Source: Pseudomonas fluorescens (lineage in GTDB: Bacteria > Pseudomonadota > Gammaproteobacteria > Pseudomonadales > Pseudomonadaceae). From it: DNA of 64,000 bases. The notes below the pieces were generated by a model. The model was given only the letters and a program-made list of their open reading frames with translations, made no database searches and was not told the DNA's origin. Position numbers and translations under genes: made by a program. The stretch is from positions 310,001 to 374,000 of the forward strand of contig NZ_LVEJ01000003.1 in assembly GCF_001648775.1 (NCBI RefSeq), given 5' to 3'. Positions 37,901 through 47,258 of this stretch are shown in pieces. Numbering within the stretch: the first letter of the stretch is position 1; every line of letters starts with the position of its first letter.

Positions 37901-39710
37901 CGGTCTGTTGGCGAAGATCGAAACACGTGACACGTCGACCAAGCGCCTGTTAACGACGCGTCTGACCTACGACGATATCGGGCGTGAAGCCAGCCGCAGT
38001 TTTGAAGTCATCGGTTTGCCCACCCAGACGCTGAGTTCCAGCTACACCGTGGCCGGCAAACTGGCGCAGAAGGTCTTGAAGCGCGGCGCTCTTGTGCTGC
38101 GCGATGAGCGCTTCACCTACGACGTGCGCGGGCGCCTTACGCAGTACGACTGCGAGGGCAGCCAACGACCACGGGACCCTTACGGCAAGGAGATCGTCCA
38201 GCAGGTATTTACCTTCGACGCGCTGGATAACATCCTGACACTGCAAACCACGTTTCCCCAAGGCGTCAATCTAACGACTTTCAGCTTTAGCGAAAGCGAT
38301 CCGGCGCAGCTCATTGGCGTAGCGCACTCGCATGCCGACTATCCTGCGTCGGTTACGCTGGAATACGACGCCGACGGCCGGATGATCAAGGACGATCAGG
38401 CACGCAACCTGAGGTATGACGCCTTCGGTCGGCTGAGCCAGGTGAGTAATGCACGAGGTGAGGTGCTGCGCGGTTTTCACTACGACGGCTTTGATCGAAT
38501 CGTCGAACTGTCGCAACCGCGCCTGGCCGATGCGCAGCGCTACTATCACAACTCAACCGTCAGCTGCGAAATCCGTGGTGACGACTCGCTCAGTGTGGTG
38601 CGTAACGGCGGATTAATACTGGGGCAACAACAACTCGGGGCAAACGCTGGCAGCCGGCTCTTCGGCACGGATCAACAGCAAACTGTGCTGACCCAACTCC
38701 ACGGGGAGCAATGGCAAGCCAGTGCCTACAGCCCTTATGGGCATCGTCCTGCCGAAGGCGGGTTGTTCAGTCTGGCGGGTTTCAACGGCGAGCAAATGGA
38801 TGCAGTCACCGGCCTGTACCTGCTCGGCAACGGTTACCGGGCTTACAGCCCGACCCTGATGCGCTTCACCAGTCCCGACAGCATGAGTCCGTTTGGTGCG
38901 GGCGGTTTGAACGCCTATGCCTACTGCCTGGGCGATCCGGTCAATCGCATTGACCCTACGGGACACATTTCCTGGCAGTCGATTGCGGGGATTGCGCTGG
39001 GTGTTCTCGGGGTGGTCGCCAGTATCGTAACCCTGGGGGCTGCTACGCCATTAGCCCTGATGGCCATGGGCTTGGGCATCGCTTCAGGCGTGACGGCCAT
39101 AGGCAGCGAAGTCGCCTATGCGTATGACCCGCAATCCCAGGCAGGCGAAATATTGGGTTGGGTAAGCCTTGGGCTGGGTATTGCGTCGGCTGCTGCGGGA
39201 GCATTGGCGGTGCGGCAGGCCGTGGCGCAAACGCTGAGGCCGCGCCCCTACCTTGTGCACCTGGCTGACGAGCCACCGGTCAGGGTCGTTGAAAGGGAGT
39301 ACGCGACGTTCGGCATGCCGTTCAAGAAGGAATACGTCAGGTCAGGCAAAGCGGGAGGGGCTGCCGCTCAGGCGGAGCCGCCAGCAAACTGGACGTTTAT
39401 TGAAGACTTCGCCGGACACGAATACCTCGATCAGGGTGCGCGTGGCATAAAACAGCTTGCCAAGTACCGTGAGTACAAGGCAGAGATCCTTAATCACAAT
39501 ACCCATCCTCGAGAGGCCGCCAAGGTTTTCCCCGCGGGCCTGTACGAGAACTATCCCAACTACAAAAGCTTCAAGCCGACGGGTGAACACAAGGACTTCA
39601 TGCATGCACACATGCGTTTAACGTTTGAACACCGTACTTTTTTCCTGGTGAATGACAACACCAAGCAAATTATCATCAAGCAAATCGGCGCCCACGATCC
39701 GCGCTGGTGA
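34935..39710 (+). CDS. RHS-repeat protein with C-terminal toxin-like domain
   Basis: This 1591-residue RHS/YD-repeat protein begins MDSQTFDSVRSNAFNFGGFV. ATG 34935 has AGGA eight bases upstream, better placed than for ATG 34926. YD repeats (e.g. YDGLGRTLSQTDPAGNTTRY, YDAFGRLSQVSNARGEVLRG) fill residues about 400-1240. The RHS core (SPYGHRP to GLYLLGNGYRAYSPTLMRFT and NRIDPTGH) ends near residue 1340. The remaining 250 residues hold glycine/alanine-rich hydrophobic segments (about 1343-1425) and a terminal domain of about 105 residues containing FMHAHMRLTFEHRTFFLVND. No PAAR domain, SpvB-like N-terminus, signal peptide, adjacent VgrG or immunity gene is visible. A polymorphic-toxin role is likely; target unknown. 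Confidence 0.9.
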   Translation: MDSQTFDSVRSNAFNFGGFVAGGVDPRTGIYTLALTLGAIRSADLNGPSFNLALGFNPLNTRNAGYGTGWSLSTSRYDLRSKVMTLASGETYKAAETAKALFFKEMKLESAKVLKTGIGRYEVRYKDGRREELEVFGATQIAVPMRIIAANGASIALKYALFNEQPMLVEISDAKRQLLKVSRTAGRLTLTQNPDTPDNAEFSMTFKNDRVTAIGLPVGRGWDIQYEVIDGISYVKRVESPLGAVENIRYKRLGHLQPVLGAVQGLPYVIAHDIFAKQGQPKVIKTYTYSDRNYLGHGVPPDSTDDGDPLYRAPGTYQYNSTEKLIVGDKLHTHTKRTYNKFHLLVSEVTTCNDAIVSAATEYHCNVAKSFTEQVAQFRLPKSQTRTYENSKTKNKRTETSTTEFDAAGNLLRQVESNGVVTQFEYYPDTASDDCPKDPLGFIRFLKQRTVTPATGGGVATITRYRYALHPALEGAMQANVVPIQERFLALADGMETLCSQVDLTYLDTPKDPVRHGLMQQQSVTRNAKTTRIDYSYVLDGTQLVLKKTVQGFDGTTSSSEQTLSTLSGLLMAERDADDGVIEYQYDKLGRRLRKTLAPDTAYASSTRWSYQAAMGNQPATMTTADSTGGMQIATFDALGRIFAIKEKDCDHPDPQGECPMRKAYSARHDQSGRPVEVIHSDWWDGVVREVKTEFSYDNWGQVSETRHGDGRVEHSEFDPISRQQQRWQQGMGKTVTAINAFGKPASTEVFDLKGQSLGKSVYAYDGLGRTLSQTDPAGNTTRYEYDVFDRMVRSVLPDGHAVETTYAAHNTGELPVEIKVAGLLLGQQTFDGLNRVTEMSVGGRKSVVSYEAGRSVPKSSTDASGQKVEFVHAPELGGLLTERKAVTKGKDGLTSRLTYDALNGKTRSCIEQGRERHFEYFPSGRLKSETSQYGEQRKTVSHTYSFAGLPLTYRDALGTKHQAEYDTWGRRTSFRQGAVQAGYFYDERGLLAKIETRDTSTKRLLTTRLTYDDIGREASRSFEVIGLPTQTLSSSYTVAGKLAQKVLKRGALVLRDERFTYDVRGRLTQYDCEGSQRPRDPYGKEIVQQVFTFDALDNILTLQTTFPQGVNLTTFSFSESDPAQLIGVAHSHADYPASVTLEYDADGRMIKDDQARNLRYDAFGRLSQVSNARGEVLRGFHYDGFDRIVELSQPRLADAQRYYHNSTVSCEIRGDDSLSVVRNGGLILGQQQLGANAGSRLFGTDQQQTVLTQLHGEQWQASAYSPYGHRPAEGGLFSLAGFNGEQMDAVTGLYLLGNGYRAYSPTLMRFTSPDSMSPFGAGGLNAYAYCLGDPVNRIDPTGHISWQSIAGIALGVLGVVASIVTLGAATPLALMAMGLGIASGVTAIGSEVAYAYDPQSQAGEILGWVSLGLGIASAAAGALAVRQAVAQTLRPRPYLVHLADEPPVRVVEREYATFGMPFKKEYVRSGKAGGAAAQAEPPANWTFIEDFAGHEYLDQGARGIKQLAKYREYKAEILNHNTHPREAAKVFPAGLYENYPNYKSFKPTGEHKDFMHAHMRLTFEHRTFFLVNDNTKQIIIKQIGAHDPRW

Positions 39711-39744
39711 TTCGCCGGGTGGTCGCGCCCGTACGTTGGCAATA

Positions 39745-40830
39745 TCAGTGGCCCGGGTTTGGATCAGTGCGCGCCGAATGCTGACGCAACGCCCACTCGA
39801 CATGCTCTCTGACCAACTCCGACGGATAATCGCGCCGCGCCTTCAACGCCTCCAGCACCGGAATCGTTGAAGGCGCATTGCCCAGCCCCACCGCCAGATT
39901 GCGCAACCAGCGCTCATAGCCCGCGCGCCGCAACGGCGAACCCTCCGTGCTGCTCAAGAACTTCTCTTCGTCCCACAAAAACAGCTCCGCCAGTTCGGCA
40001 TTGTCGAGGTTGTGCCGTGGCTTGAAATCGCTTTCGCCGGAGGGTTTGGCAAAACGGTTCCATGGGCAGACGATCTGGCAATCGTCGCAGCCGAATACGC
40101 GGTTGCCGATCAGTGGGCGCAGGTCTTCGGGGATGGCGTTTTTCAGCTCGATGGTCAGATACGAGATGCAGCGTCGCGCGTCCAGCACATACGGGCCGAC
40201 AAAGGCGTTGGTCGGGCAGATATCGAGACACGCCGTGCAGCGACCGCAATGTTCGCTGCTGTGCGGCTCGTCGACTGGCAACGGCAGATCAACGAACAAT
40301 TCGCTGAGAAAGAAATAACTGCCGGCCTTGCGATTCAATACCAGGGTGTTTTTGCCGATCCAGCCCAGCCCGGCCTGTTCGGCGATGGCTTTTTCCAGCA
40401 CCGGCGCGCTGTCGACAAACGCGCGGAATCCGAACGGGCCGATTTCGGACTGAATCTTGTCGGCCAACTGCTGCACACGTTTACGGATCAATTTGTGGTA
40501 ATCGCGGCCCAAGGCATAACGCGACACGTAAGCTTTTTCCGGTTGCGCCAGCATTTGCGCCATTTGCGTGTCGCCGGGCAGGTAGTCCATGCGCAGCGAG
40601 ACCACACGCAAAGTGCCCGGCACCAGCTCTTCGGGGTGCGAGCGTTTGCTGCCATGGGCGCCCATGTAGTCCATTTCGCCGTGGTAGCCGGCCTCGAGCC
40701 AGCGCGCCAGATGCTGCTCGTGTTCGGCGAGATCCAGACCGCTGATGCCGACTTGCTGAAAGCCCAGTTCGCGGCCCCAATCCTTGATCGATTGGGCGAG
40801 GGCGGGCAGGTCTGTGGTGATGGCGGACAT
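39745..40830 (-). CDS. queG: Epoxyqueuosine reductase QueG
   Basis: QueG (361 residues) performs the last step of queuosine formation on tRNA using cobalamin and two [4Fe-4S] clusters. The ligands are visible as CGRCTACLDICPTNA and CDDCQIVCPWN. RYALGRDYHKLIRKR and GWIGKNTLVL are further family blocks. The start at 40830 (MSAITTDLPALAQSIKDWGR) is the standard N-terminus; ATG 40902 would add 24 unrelated residues and overlap the divergent nnr start. It converges on the RHS gene, with 34 bases between the stops, and marks the right border of the accessory block. Confidence 0.97.
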   Translation of the reverse strand: MSAITTDLPALAQSIKDWGRELGFQQVGISGLDLAEHEQHLARWLEAGYHGEMDYMGAHGSKRSHPEELVPGTLRVVSLRMDYLPGDTQMAQMLAQPEKAYVSRYALGRDYHKLIRKRVQQLADKIQSEIGPFGFRAFVDSAPVLEKAIAEQAGLGWIGKNTLVLNRKAGSYFFLSELFVDLPLPVDEPHSSEHCGRCTACLDICPTNAFVGPYVLDARRCISYLTIELKNAIPEDLRPLIGNRVFGCDDCQIVCPWNRFAKPSGESDFKPRHNLDNAELAELFLWDEEKFLSSTEGSPLRRAGYERWLRNLAVGLGNAPSTIPVLEALKARRDYPSELVREHVEWALRQHSARTDPNPGH

Positions 40831-40893
40831 GAGGCGAGAGAAACCGGAGCTGAGGTGCGTATAATTCTGCCAGACATCGGAGCCCGAAGACGC

Positions 40894-42393
40894 ATGCCGC
40901 ACACGAAAGATGAATTACCCGACGCGCTGTATGGCGCCGCACAGGTGCGCGAACTCGATGCACGGCTGATTGCCGCCGGCACGCCGGGCTTCGAATTGAT
41001 GCAGCGCGCGGCCCATGCGACTTGGCGAGCGTTGGTCCGGCAATGGCCGTCGACAACAGAACTGACGGTGCTGGCCGGGCATGGCAACAATGCCGGTGAC
41101 GGTTATCTGGTCGCGGCCATGGCGCAGCGGGCCGGGTGGCCAGTGCGTGTGCTGGCGGTCGGAGATCCGCTGCGATTGCAAGGTGATGCGGCGCTGGCCC
41201 ATGCCGAGGCGTTGGCTGAAGGCGTTGCAGTACAGGGTTGGCAGGCTCATATCGAACTGCGCGGGGTCATTCTCGATGCATTGCTCGGCACGGGGTTGAG
41301 CGGTGATGTGCGCGAGCCTTACGTCTCGGCGATCAAGGCCATCAACGCCAGCGGTTTGCCGGTGGCAGCCGTCGATATCCCTTCGGGGCTGTGTGCCGAC
41401 ACCGGGCACGTGCTGGGTGTCGCCGTGCAGGCCGATCTGACGGTGACCTTCATCGGACTGAAACTCGGCCTGTTCACCGGGGACGCGGCGGATCACACCG
41501 GCGAATTGGTGTTTAACGATTTGCAGGCCAGCGCCGACATCTATCGTGACATTCCTGTCATCGCCCAACGGCTCAACACGGCTAACCTTCCGGGGTTGGC
41601 GGCGCGTGCAGCGACTTCGCACAAGGGCCGTTTCGGCCATGTGCTGCTGATCGGCGGCGATCATGGCTTTGGCGGGTCGATTCTGCTCAGCACCGAAACG
41701 GCCCTGCGCAGTGGCGCCGGCATGGTTTCGCTGGCAACACGGCCTGAGCACATCCCGGCGGCGCTGACGCGGGTGCCGGAAGCGATGGCGCTCGGCACCT
41801 CGTCGGCCAATCAGTTGATGGGCCTGCTGGAAAAAGTCTCGACACTGGTTGTCGGGCCAGGCCTCGGTCAGGCCGGTTGGGGGCGTGCGTTGTTGTCGGC
41901 GGCCGCCAACGCGGCATTGCCGCAAGTGTGGGACGCCGATGCGCTGAATCTGCTGGCGAGCGGCTTCGTGGCGTTGCCCAAGGATTGCGTGATCACCCCG
42001 CATCCGGGCGAAGCGGCGCGTTTGCTGGGGATCAGCACCGCTCAAGTGCAGGCGGATCGTCCGGCAGCGGCGCTGGCGTTGAGTAAAAAATATACAGCTG
42101 TCGTGGTGTTGAAGGGCGCGGGCAGTCTGATTGCGCATCCCGACGGCCGTCTGGCGTTGTGTCATCAGGGCCATCCGGCGATGGCCACCGCAGGTCTCGG
42201 CGACGTATTGGCCGGTTTGACCGGCGCGCTGCTGGCACAAGGCATGGACGGCTTCGCGGCTGCGTGTCTGGCGGTCTGGTTGCACGCCAATGCCGGTATG
42301 CAACAAGGGAAATTGGGCCGTGGGCTGGCGGCCAGTGATTTGATTCCAGCCATTCGTCAGTTGTTGGAGGAGCAAGCACCGTGTCTGAAGTAA
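40894..42393 (+). CDS. nnr: Bifunctional NAD(P)H-hydrate epimerase/dehydratase
   Basis: This 499-residue protein repairs damaged NAD(P)H hydrates. The N-terminal YjeF epimerase domain (about 1-215) includes LAGHGNNAGDGYLVAAMAQR and VDIPSGLCADTG. The C-terminal ADP-dependent dehydratase domain (about 225-490) includes VLLIGGDHGFGGSI, ITPHPGEAARLL and the GLGDVLAGLTGALLAQG motif. The start at 40894 (MPHTKDELPDALYGAAQVRE) is the usual one; the frame stays open upstream across queG only by chance. It overlaps tsaE by 13 bases, starting the conserved nnr-tsaE-amidase-mutL-miaA-hfq-hfl series. Confidence 0.96.
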   Translation: MPHTKDELPDALYGAAQVRELDARLIAAGTPGFELMQRAAHATWRALVRQWPSTTELTVLAGHGNNAGDGYLVAAMAQRAGWPVRVLAVGDPLRLQGDAALAHAEALAEGVAVQGWQAHIELRGVILDALLGTGLSGDVREPYVSAIKAINASGLPVAAVDIPSGLCADTGHVLGVAVQADLTVTFIGLKLGLFTGDAADHTGELVFNDLQASADIYRDIPVIAQRLNTANLPGLAARAATSHKGRFGHVLLIGGDHGFGGSILLSTETALRSGAGMVSLATRPEHIPAALTRVPEAMALGTSSANQLMGLLEKVSTLVVGPGLGQAGWGRALLSAAANAALPQVWDADALNLLASGFVALPKDCVITPHPGEAARLLGISTAQVQADRPAAALALSKKYTAVVVLKGAGSLIAHPDGRLALCHQGHPAMATAGLGDVLAGLTGALLAQGMDGFAAACLAVWLHANAGMQQGKLGRGLAASDLIPAIRQLLEEQAPCLK

Positions 42394-42851
42394 CCCTGTA
42401 CCTGGCCGATGAACAGGCCATGAGCGACTTTGGCGCACGGATCGCCCGCGTGACCCAGGGCCATGGCCTGATTTTTCTCGAAGGCAACCTGGGGATGGGC
42501 AAAACCACGTTGTCGCGCGGGATCATTCGCGGGCTGGGCCATGTCGGCGCGGTAAAAAGTCCGACCTTCACCTTGGTCGAGCCCTACGAGATTGGTGACA
42601 TCCGCGCCTTCCACTTCGACCTGTATCGCCTGGTCGATCCGGAAGAGCTGGAGTTTCTCGGCATCCGCGACTACTTCGAAGACGACGCGATGTGCCTGAT
42701 CGAATGGCCCGATAAAGGTGCAGGCTTTTTGCCAAAGCCTGACCTGACCATTACCATTAGCCCGCAAGACAGCGGGCGTTCGCTGAAAATTTTATCCCAG
42801 GGCTCGCGTGGCGAGGCCTGGTGTGCCGCTTTGGCATTGGAATCCAATTAA
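42381..42851 (+). CDS. tsaE: tRNA threonylcarbamoyladenosine biosynthesis ATPase TsaE
   Basis: TsaE (156 residues) is the P-loop ATPase that drives the TsaB/TsaD complex in t6A37 modification of tRNA. The Walker A motif is EGNLGMGKTTLSRGI (about residue 35), followed by VKSPTFTLVEPYE and FDLYRLVDPEELEFLG. The GTG start at 42381 has GGAGG eleven bases upstream and lies inside the end of nnr. The amidase gene follows directly. Confidence 0.96.
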   Translation: MSEVTLYLADEQAMSDFGARIARVTQGHGLIFLEGNLGMGKTTLSRGIIRGLGHVGAVKSPTFTLVEPYEIGDIRAFHFDLYRLVDPEELEFLGIRDYFEDDAMCLIEWPDKGAGFLPKPDLTITISPQDSGRSLKILSQGSRGEAWCAALALESN

Positions 42852-42866
42852 ATGATGGGGTTAGGT

Positions 42867-44282
42867 ATGCGCTTTCGCGCGTTGGTGGCTGCCGCTGGAC
42901 TGTTGTTGATGGCAGTAACCGTCAACGCTGTGGCCGATTCGAAGGTCAACAGCGTGCGCTTGTGGCGGGCGCCGGACAACACGCGACTGGTCTTCGACCT
43001 GAGCGGCCCGGTGCAGCACAGCGTGTTTACCCTGACCGCTCCGGACCGGCTGGTGATCGACATCAACGGCGCCACCCTCGGTGCACCGTTGAATGTGCAG
43101 ACTGCGAACACGCCGATCACCGCAATGCGTTCGGCCCAACGCACGCCGACCGACCTGCGCGTGGTCATCGACCTGAAAAAAGCCGTCACCCCGAAAAGCT
43201 TCTCGCTGGCGCCGAACGCGCAGTACGGCAACCGTCTGGTGGTTGACCTGTTCGATAACCCGGCCGACGCCGCACCGCCGCCTGCGCCAACGCCGCAGGT
43301 CGCGACCGTGCCAGCGGTGCCGGTAACCCCGACCGAACCTGCAATCAAGTTGCCACCGGCCCCGGCCGGCAAGCGTGACATTGTTGTGGTGATCGACGCC
43401 GGCCACGGTGGCGAAGACCCGGGTGCGTCCGGCTCGCGCGGCCAGCGTGAGAAAGACGTGGTATTGCAGATTGCCCGCGAACTGCAGCGTCAGGTCAACG
43501 GCATGAAAGGCTTCCGCGCCGAACTGACCCGTACCGGCGACTACTTCATCCCGTTGCGCGGCCGTACCGAAATCGCCCGCAAGAAGGGCGCCGACCTGTT
43601 CGTCTCGATCCACGCCGATGCCGCGCCGTCTGCGGCAGCCTTCGGTGCCTCGGTGTTTGCCCTGTCTGATCGCGGTGCTACATCGGAGACCGCGCGTTGG
43701 CTGGCCGACAGCGAAAACCGTTCTGACCTGATCGGTGGTGCCGGCAACGTCAGCCTCGACGACAAAGACCGCATGCTCGCCGGCGTACTGCTTGACCTGT
43801 CGATGACGGCCTCGCTGACCTCCAGCCTCAACGTCGGCCAGAAGGTCCTGACCAACATCGGCCGCGTCACGCCGCTGCACAAACAGCGTGTGGAGCAGGC
43901 CGGGTTCATGGTGCTGAAGTCGCCGGACATTCCGTCGATCCTGGTCGAAACCGGCTTTATCTCCAACGCCAACGAGGCGAACAAGCTCTCGGCCTCGAGC
44001 CACCAGCAAGCGCTGGCGCGTTCGATCAGCAGCGGCGTGCGCCAGTTCTTCCAGCAGAACCCGCCACCGGGCACCTACATCGCCTGGCTGCGTGATTCCG
44101 GCAAGATCGCCCAAGGCCCGCGCGATCACCGCGTTGGTCCGGGCGAAACGCTGGCGATGATCGGCGTGCGCTATCAGGTGTCGCCGGCCACATTGCGCAG
44201 CGCGAATAATCTGAAAAGCGATGAGTTGAAAGTCGGTCAGCACCTGACCATTCCTGGCACCGAACTGGCGTCCAAAGAATGA
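42867..44282 (+). CDS. amiB: N-acetylmuramoyl-L-alanine amidase (AmiB/AmiC type) with LysM
   Basis: This is a 471-residue periplasmic amidase that splits septal peptidoglycan. In order it has a signal peptide ([20 protein letters not shown]), an AMIN domain (about 25-130), a Pro-rich linker, an Amidase_3 zinc domain (about 175-400, with [22 protein letters not shown] and LVETGFISN) and a C-terminal LysM ([14 protein letters not shown]). ATG 42867 was chosen for its better-placed GGGG; ATG 42852 or 42855 would extend the protein by five or four residues. The stop overlaps mutL (ATGA). The gene is often called amiB in this locus. Confidence 0.95.
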   Translation: MRFRALVAAAGLLLMAVTVNAVADSKVNSVRLWRAPDNTRLVFDLSGPVQHSVFTLTAPDRLVIDINGATLGAPLNVQTANTPITAMRSAQRTPTDLRVVIDLKKAVTPKSFSLAPNAQYGNRLVVDLFDNPADAAPPPAPTPQVATVPAVPVTPTEPAIKLPPAPAGKRDIVVVIDAGHGGEDPGASGSRGQREKDVVLQIARELQRQVNGMKGFRAELTRTGDYFIPLRGRTEIARKKGADLFVSIHADAAPSAAAFGASVFALSDRGATSETARWLADSENRSDLIGGAGNVSLDDKDRMLAGVLLDLSMTASLTSSLNVGQKVLTNIGRVTPLHKQRVEQAGFMVLKSPDIPSILVETGFISNANEANKLSASSHQQALARSISSGVRQFFQQNPPPGTYIAWLRDSGKIAQGPRDHRVGPGETLAMIGVRYQVSPATLRSANNLKSDELKVGQHLTIPGTELASKE

Positions 44283-46192
44283 ACGAAGTGCTGAACGCTG
44301 CCGCCCGCATCGAGCTGCTCAGCCCACGGCTGGCGAACCAGATTGCCGCCGGTGAGGTGGTTGAACGCCCGGCCTCGGTGATCAAGGAGTTGCTGGAAAA
44401 CAGCCTCGACTCCGGCGCCAAACGTATCGACGTCGACGTCGAGCAGGGCGGCGTCAAGCTGCTGCGCGTGCGCGACGATGGCAGCGGCATTTCTGCCGAT
44501 GACCTGCCGCTGGCGCTTGCGCGTCACGCCACCAGCAAAATCCGTAACCTGGAAGACCTCGAGCAGGTGATGAGCCTTGGTTTCCGTGGTGAAGCACTGG
44601 CCTCGATCAGCTCCGTGGCGCGCCTGACCCTGACCTCACGCACTCGCGATGCCGATCAAGCGTGGCAAGTGGAAACCGAAGGCCGCGACATGGCGCCTCG
44701 GGTTCAGCCAGCCGCGCATCCGGTCGGCACCTCGGTGGAAGTTCGTGACCTGTTCTTCAACACGCCGGCGCGACGCAAATTCCTCAAGACCGAAAAAACC
44801 GAATTCGATCACCTGCAAGAAGTGATCAAACGTCTGGCGCTGGCGCGTTTCGACGTCGCGTTTCACCTGCGCCACAACGGCAAGACCATCCTCAGTCTGC
44901 ACGAGGCCCACGATGATGCGGCCCGCGCCCGGCGTGTGGCGGCGATCTGCGGCTCGGGTTTCCTTGAGCAGGCGCTGCCGATCGAGATCGAGCGCAACGG
45001 TTTGCACCTGTGGGGCTGGGTCGGTCTGCCGACCTTCAACCGTAGCCAGGCGGATTTACAGTATTTCTTTGTGAACGGCCGCGCGGTGCGCGACAAACTG
45101 GTCGCCCATGCGGTGCGTCAGGCTTATCGCGACGTACTGTTCAACGGTCGTCACCCGACCTTTGCACTTTTTTTCGAGGTCGATCCGGCTGCCGTCGACG
45201 TCAACGTGCACCCGACCAAACACGAAGTGCGCTTCCGTGACGGGCGCATGGTGCATGACTTCCTTTATGGCACGCTGCACCGCGCGCTGGGTGATGTGCG
45301 ACCGGAAGATCAGCTTGCCGGGTCAGTCACCACCGCCATCGTCCGGCCCAGCGGCCTCGATGCCGGGGAATTCGGTCCGCAGGGCGAAATGCGTCTGGCG
45401 GCCAATGCGCTGCTCGAGCAACCGCAAGCGCAACCGGCGTTCAATACCTCGTCCGGTGCCAGTGCTGGCGGCGCTTATCAGTATCAATACACACCGCGCC
45501 CGCAATCGGCGGTGCCGCCGGCCGCTGAGGCACAAGCCGCGTATCGCGAGTTCTTCGCGCCGCTGCCTGAGGCCAATGCCAACGCATTGCCGGCCGGGCA
45601 GGAAGATATTCCGCCGCTGGGCTATGCACTGGCGCAGCTCAAGGGCATCTACATCCTGTCCGAGAACGCGCAAGGGCTGGTGCTGGTGGACATGCACGCT
45701 GCTCATGAGCGGATCATGTATGAACGCTTGAAAATCGCCATGGCCAGCGAAGGCCTCAGTGGTCAGCCGTTGTTGGTGCCAGAGTCCCTGGCCGTGAGCC
45801 AGCGCGAGGCCGATTGCGCTGAAGAACACGCGGCATGGTTCCAGCGTCTGGGCTTCGAATTGCAGCGTCTGGGCCCGGAAACCCTGGCAATCCGCCAGAT
45901 TCCGGCGCTGTTGAAGCAAGCTGAAGCCAACCGTCTGGTCGGCGATGTGCTGTCGGACCTGATGGAATACGGCACCAGCGACCGGATTCAAGCACATCTG
46001 AACGAATTGCTCGGCACCATGGCCTGCCACGGCGCGATCCGCGCCAACCGGCGCCTGGCCTTGCCGGAAATGAACGGCCTGCTGCGTGACATGGAAAACA
46101 CCGAGCGCAGCGGTCAATGCAACCATGGCCGACCGACCTGGACCCAACTGGGCCTGGACGATCTGGACAAACTGTTCCTGCGCGGTCGTTGA
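44279..46192 (+). CDS. mutL: DNA mismatch repair protein MutL
   Basis: MutL (637 residues) is the GHKL-ATPase mediator of mismatch repair. N-terminal motifs are [26 protein letters not shown] and [10 protein letters not shown]. The C-terminal dimerisation domain (about 450-637) carries the [15 protein letters not shown] block and ends with CNHGRPTW. The nuclease-type DQHAxxExxxxE motif appears here as [12 protein letters not shown]. The central linker is Ala/Gln/Pro-rich, as usual. Start and stop each overlap neighbours, so it is fully embedded in the operon. Confidence 0.98.
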   Translation: MNEVLNAAARIELLSPRLANQIAAGEVVERPASVIKELLENSLDSGAKRIDVDVEQGGVKLLRVRDDGSGISADDLPLALARHATSKIRNLEDLEQVMSLGFRGEALASISSVARLTLTSRTRDADQAWQVETEGRDMAPRVQPAAHPVGTSVEVRDLFFNTPARRKFLKTEKTEFDHLQEVIKRLALARFDVAFHLRHNGKTILSLHEAHDDAARARRVAAICGSGFLEQALPIEIERNGLHLWGWVGLPTFNRSQADLQYFFVNGRAVRDKLVAHAVRQAYRDVLFNGRHPTFALFFEVDPAAVDVNVHPTKHEVRFRDGRMVHDFLYGTLHRALGDVRPEDQLAGSVTTAIVRPSGLDAGEFGPQGEMRLAANALLEQPQAQPAFNTSSGASAGGAYQYQYTPRPQSAVPPAAEAQAAYREFFAPLPEANANALPAGQEDIPPLGYALAQLKGIYILSENAQGLVLVDMHAAHERIMYERLKIAMASEGLSGQPLLVPESLAVSQREADCAEEHAAWFQRLGFELQRLGPETLAIRQIPALLKQAEANRLVGDVLSDLMEYGTSDRIQAHLNELLGTMACHGAIRANRRLALPEMNGLLRDMENTERSGQCNHGRPTWTQLGLDDLDKLFLRGR

Positions 46193-47163
46193 TGAGCCAG
46201 CTCCCTCCAGCGATTTTCCTGATGGGCCCGACCGCTGCGGGCAAGACCGACCTGGCCATCGAACTGACCAAGGTGCTGCCGTGCGAGTTGATCAGTGTCG
46301 ATTCGGCGCTGGTCTATCGCGGCATGGACATTGGCACCGCCAAGCCTTCGAAAGAACTGCTGGCCGAATATCCGCACCGTTTGATCGATATCCTCGATCC
46401 GGCCGAAGCCTATTCCGCTGCGGATTTTCGCCGTGACGCCTTGCAAGCCATGGCTGAAATCACCGCACGCGGAAAAATTCCGCTGCTGGTCGGCGGCACA
46501 ATGCTCTATTACAAGGCTTTGGTTGATGGCCTGGCCGATATGCCAGCGGCGGATCCCGAGGTTCGCGCGCAAATCGAAGAAGAGGCTCAACGCCTTGGCT
46601 GGCAAGCCCTGCACGACCAATTGGCGGTCATCGATCCGGTGTCGGCGGCGCGGATTCATCCGAACGATCCGCAGCGCCTGAGTCGCGCGCTGGAGGTTTA
46701 TCGGGTCAGTGGTCAGAGCATGACCGAACTGCGCCAGCAACAATCTGCGCAAAGTACTGAAGCAGCCGCTTCTGGACTGCAACAATTGCCCTATACTGTC
46801 GCGAACTTGGCCATTGCCCCGGCAAATCGTCAGGTATTGCACGAGCGCATTAAACAAAGATTCACAAATATGTTGGAACAGGGATTCATCGACGAGGTCG
46901 TAGCCCTGCGTAAAAGAAGTGACCTGCATGCCGGGTTGCCGTCTATACGTGCAGTAGGTTACCGCCAAGTCTGGGACTACCTGGATGGCAAGCTGACGTT
47001 GGCCGAAATGCAGGAGCGCGGCATCATCGCCACGCGCCAATTGGCCAAACGCCAGTTCACCTGGCTGCGCAGCTGGGAAGATATACACTGGCTGGACAGT
47101 CTTGATTGCGACAATCTGCCACGCGCCTTGAAATACCTTGGGACCATCTCCATATTGAGCTGA
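46192..47163 (+). CDS. miaA: tRNA dimethylallyltransferase MiaA
   Basis: MiaA (323 residues) adds the dimethylallyl group to A37 of tRNAs reading UNN codons. It has the P-loop [15 protein letters not shown] near the start, the [16 protein letters not shown] block, the [12 protein letters not shown] segment and the tRNA-binding [14 protein letters not shown]. The start at 46192 shares its A with the mutL stop (TGATG). The longer frame from 46117 lies inside mutL and is rejected. hfq follows after 95 bases. Confidence 0.98.
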   Translation: MSQLPPAIFLMGPTAAGKTDLAIELTKVLPCELISVDSALVYRGMDIGTAKPSKELLAEYPHRLIDILDPAEAYSAADFRRDALQAMAEITARGKIPLLVGGTMLYYKALVDGLADMPAADPEVRAQIEEEAQRLGWQALHDQLAVIDPVSAARIHPNDPQRLSRALEVYRVSGQSMTELRQQQSAQSTEAAASGLQQLPYTVANLAIAPANRQVLHERIKQRFTNMLEQGFIDEVVALRKRSDLHAGLPSIRAVGYRQVWDYLDGKLTLAEMQERGIIATRQLAKRQFTWLRSWEDIHWLDSLDCDNLPRALKYLGTISILS

Positions 47164-47258
47164 GTCCTTGCAATTGCCGTCTATCCTTGGGGGTGTGACG
47201 GCCAAAGCCATCTGAATTACCTATTTTTTATTATTGAATCCTTAAAGGAGTGCGGCAC

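Noticed and set aside
31160..39710. Insecticidal Tc toxin complex
   Set aside because: The RHS protein lacks the SpvB/TcdB-type N-terminus and no TcA- or TcB-like gene is present; only the general RHS architecture is shared.
29941..39710. Type VI secretion effector cluster
   Set aside because: No VgrG, Hcp, PAAR domain or Eag/Tap-type chaperone is visible in or near the block, so the secretion route is left open.
40012..40893. Upstream extension of the nnr reading frame across queG
   Set aside because: The frame is open by chance on the strand opposite queG; the known NAD(P)H-hydrate repair protein starts at 40894 behind a GGAG.
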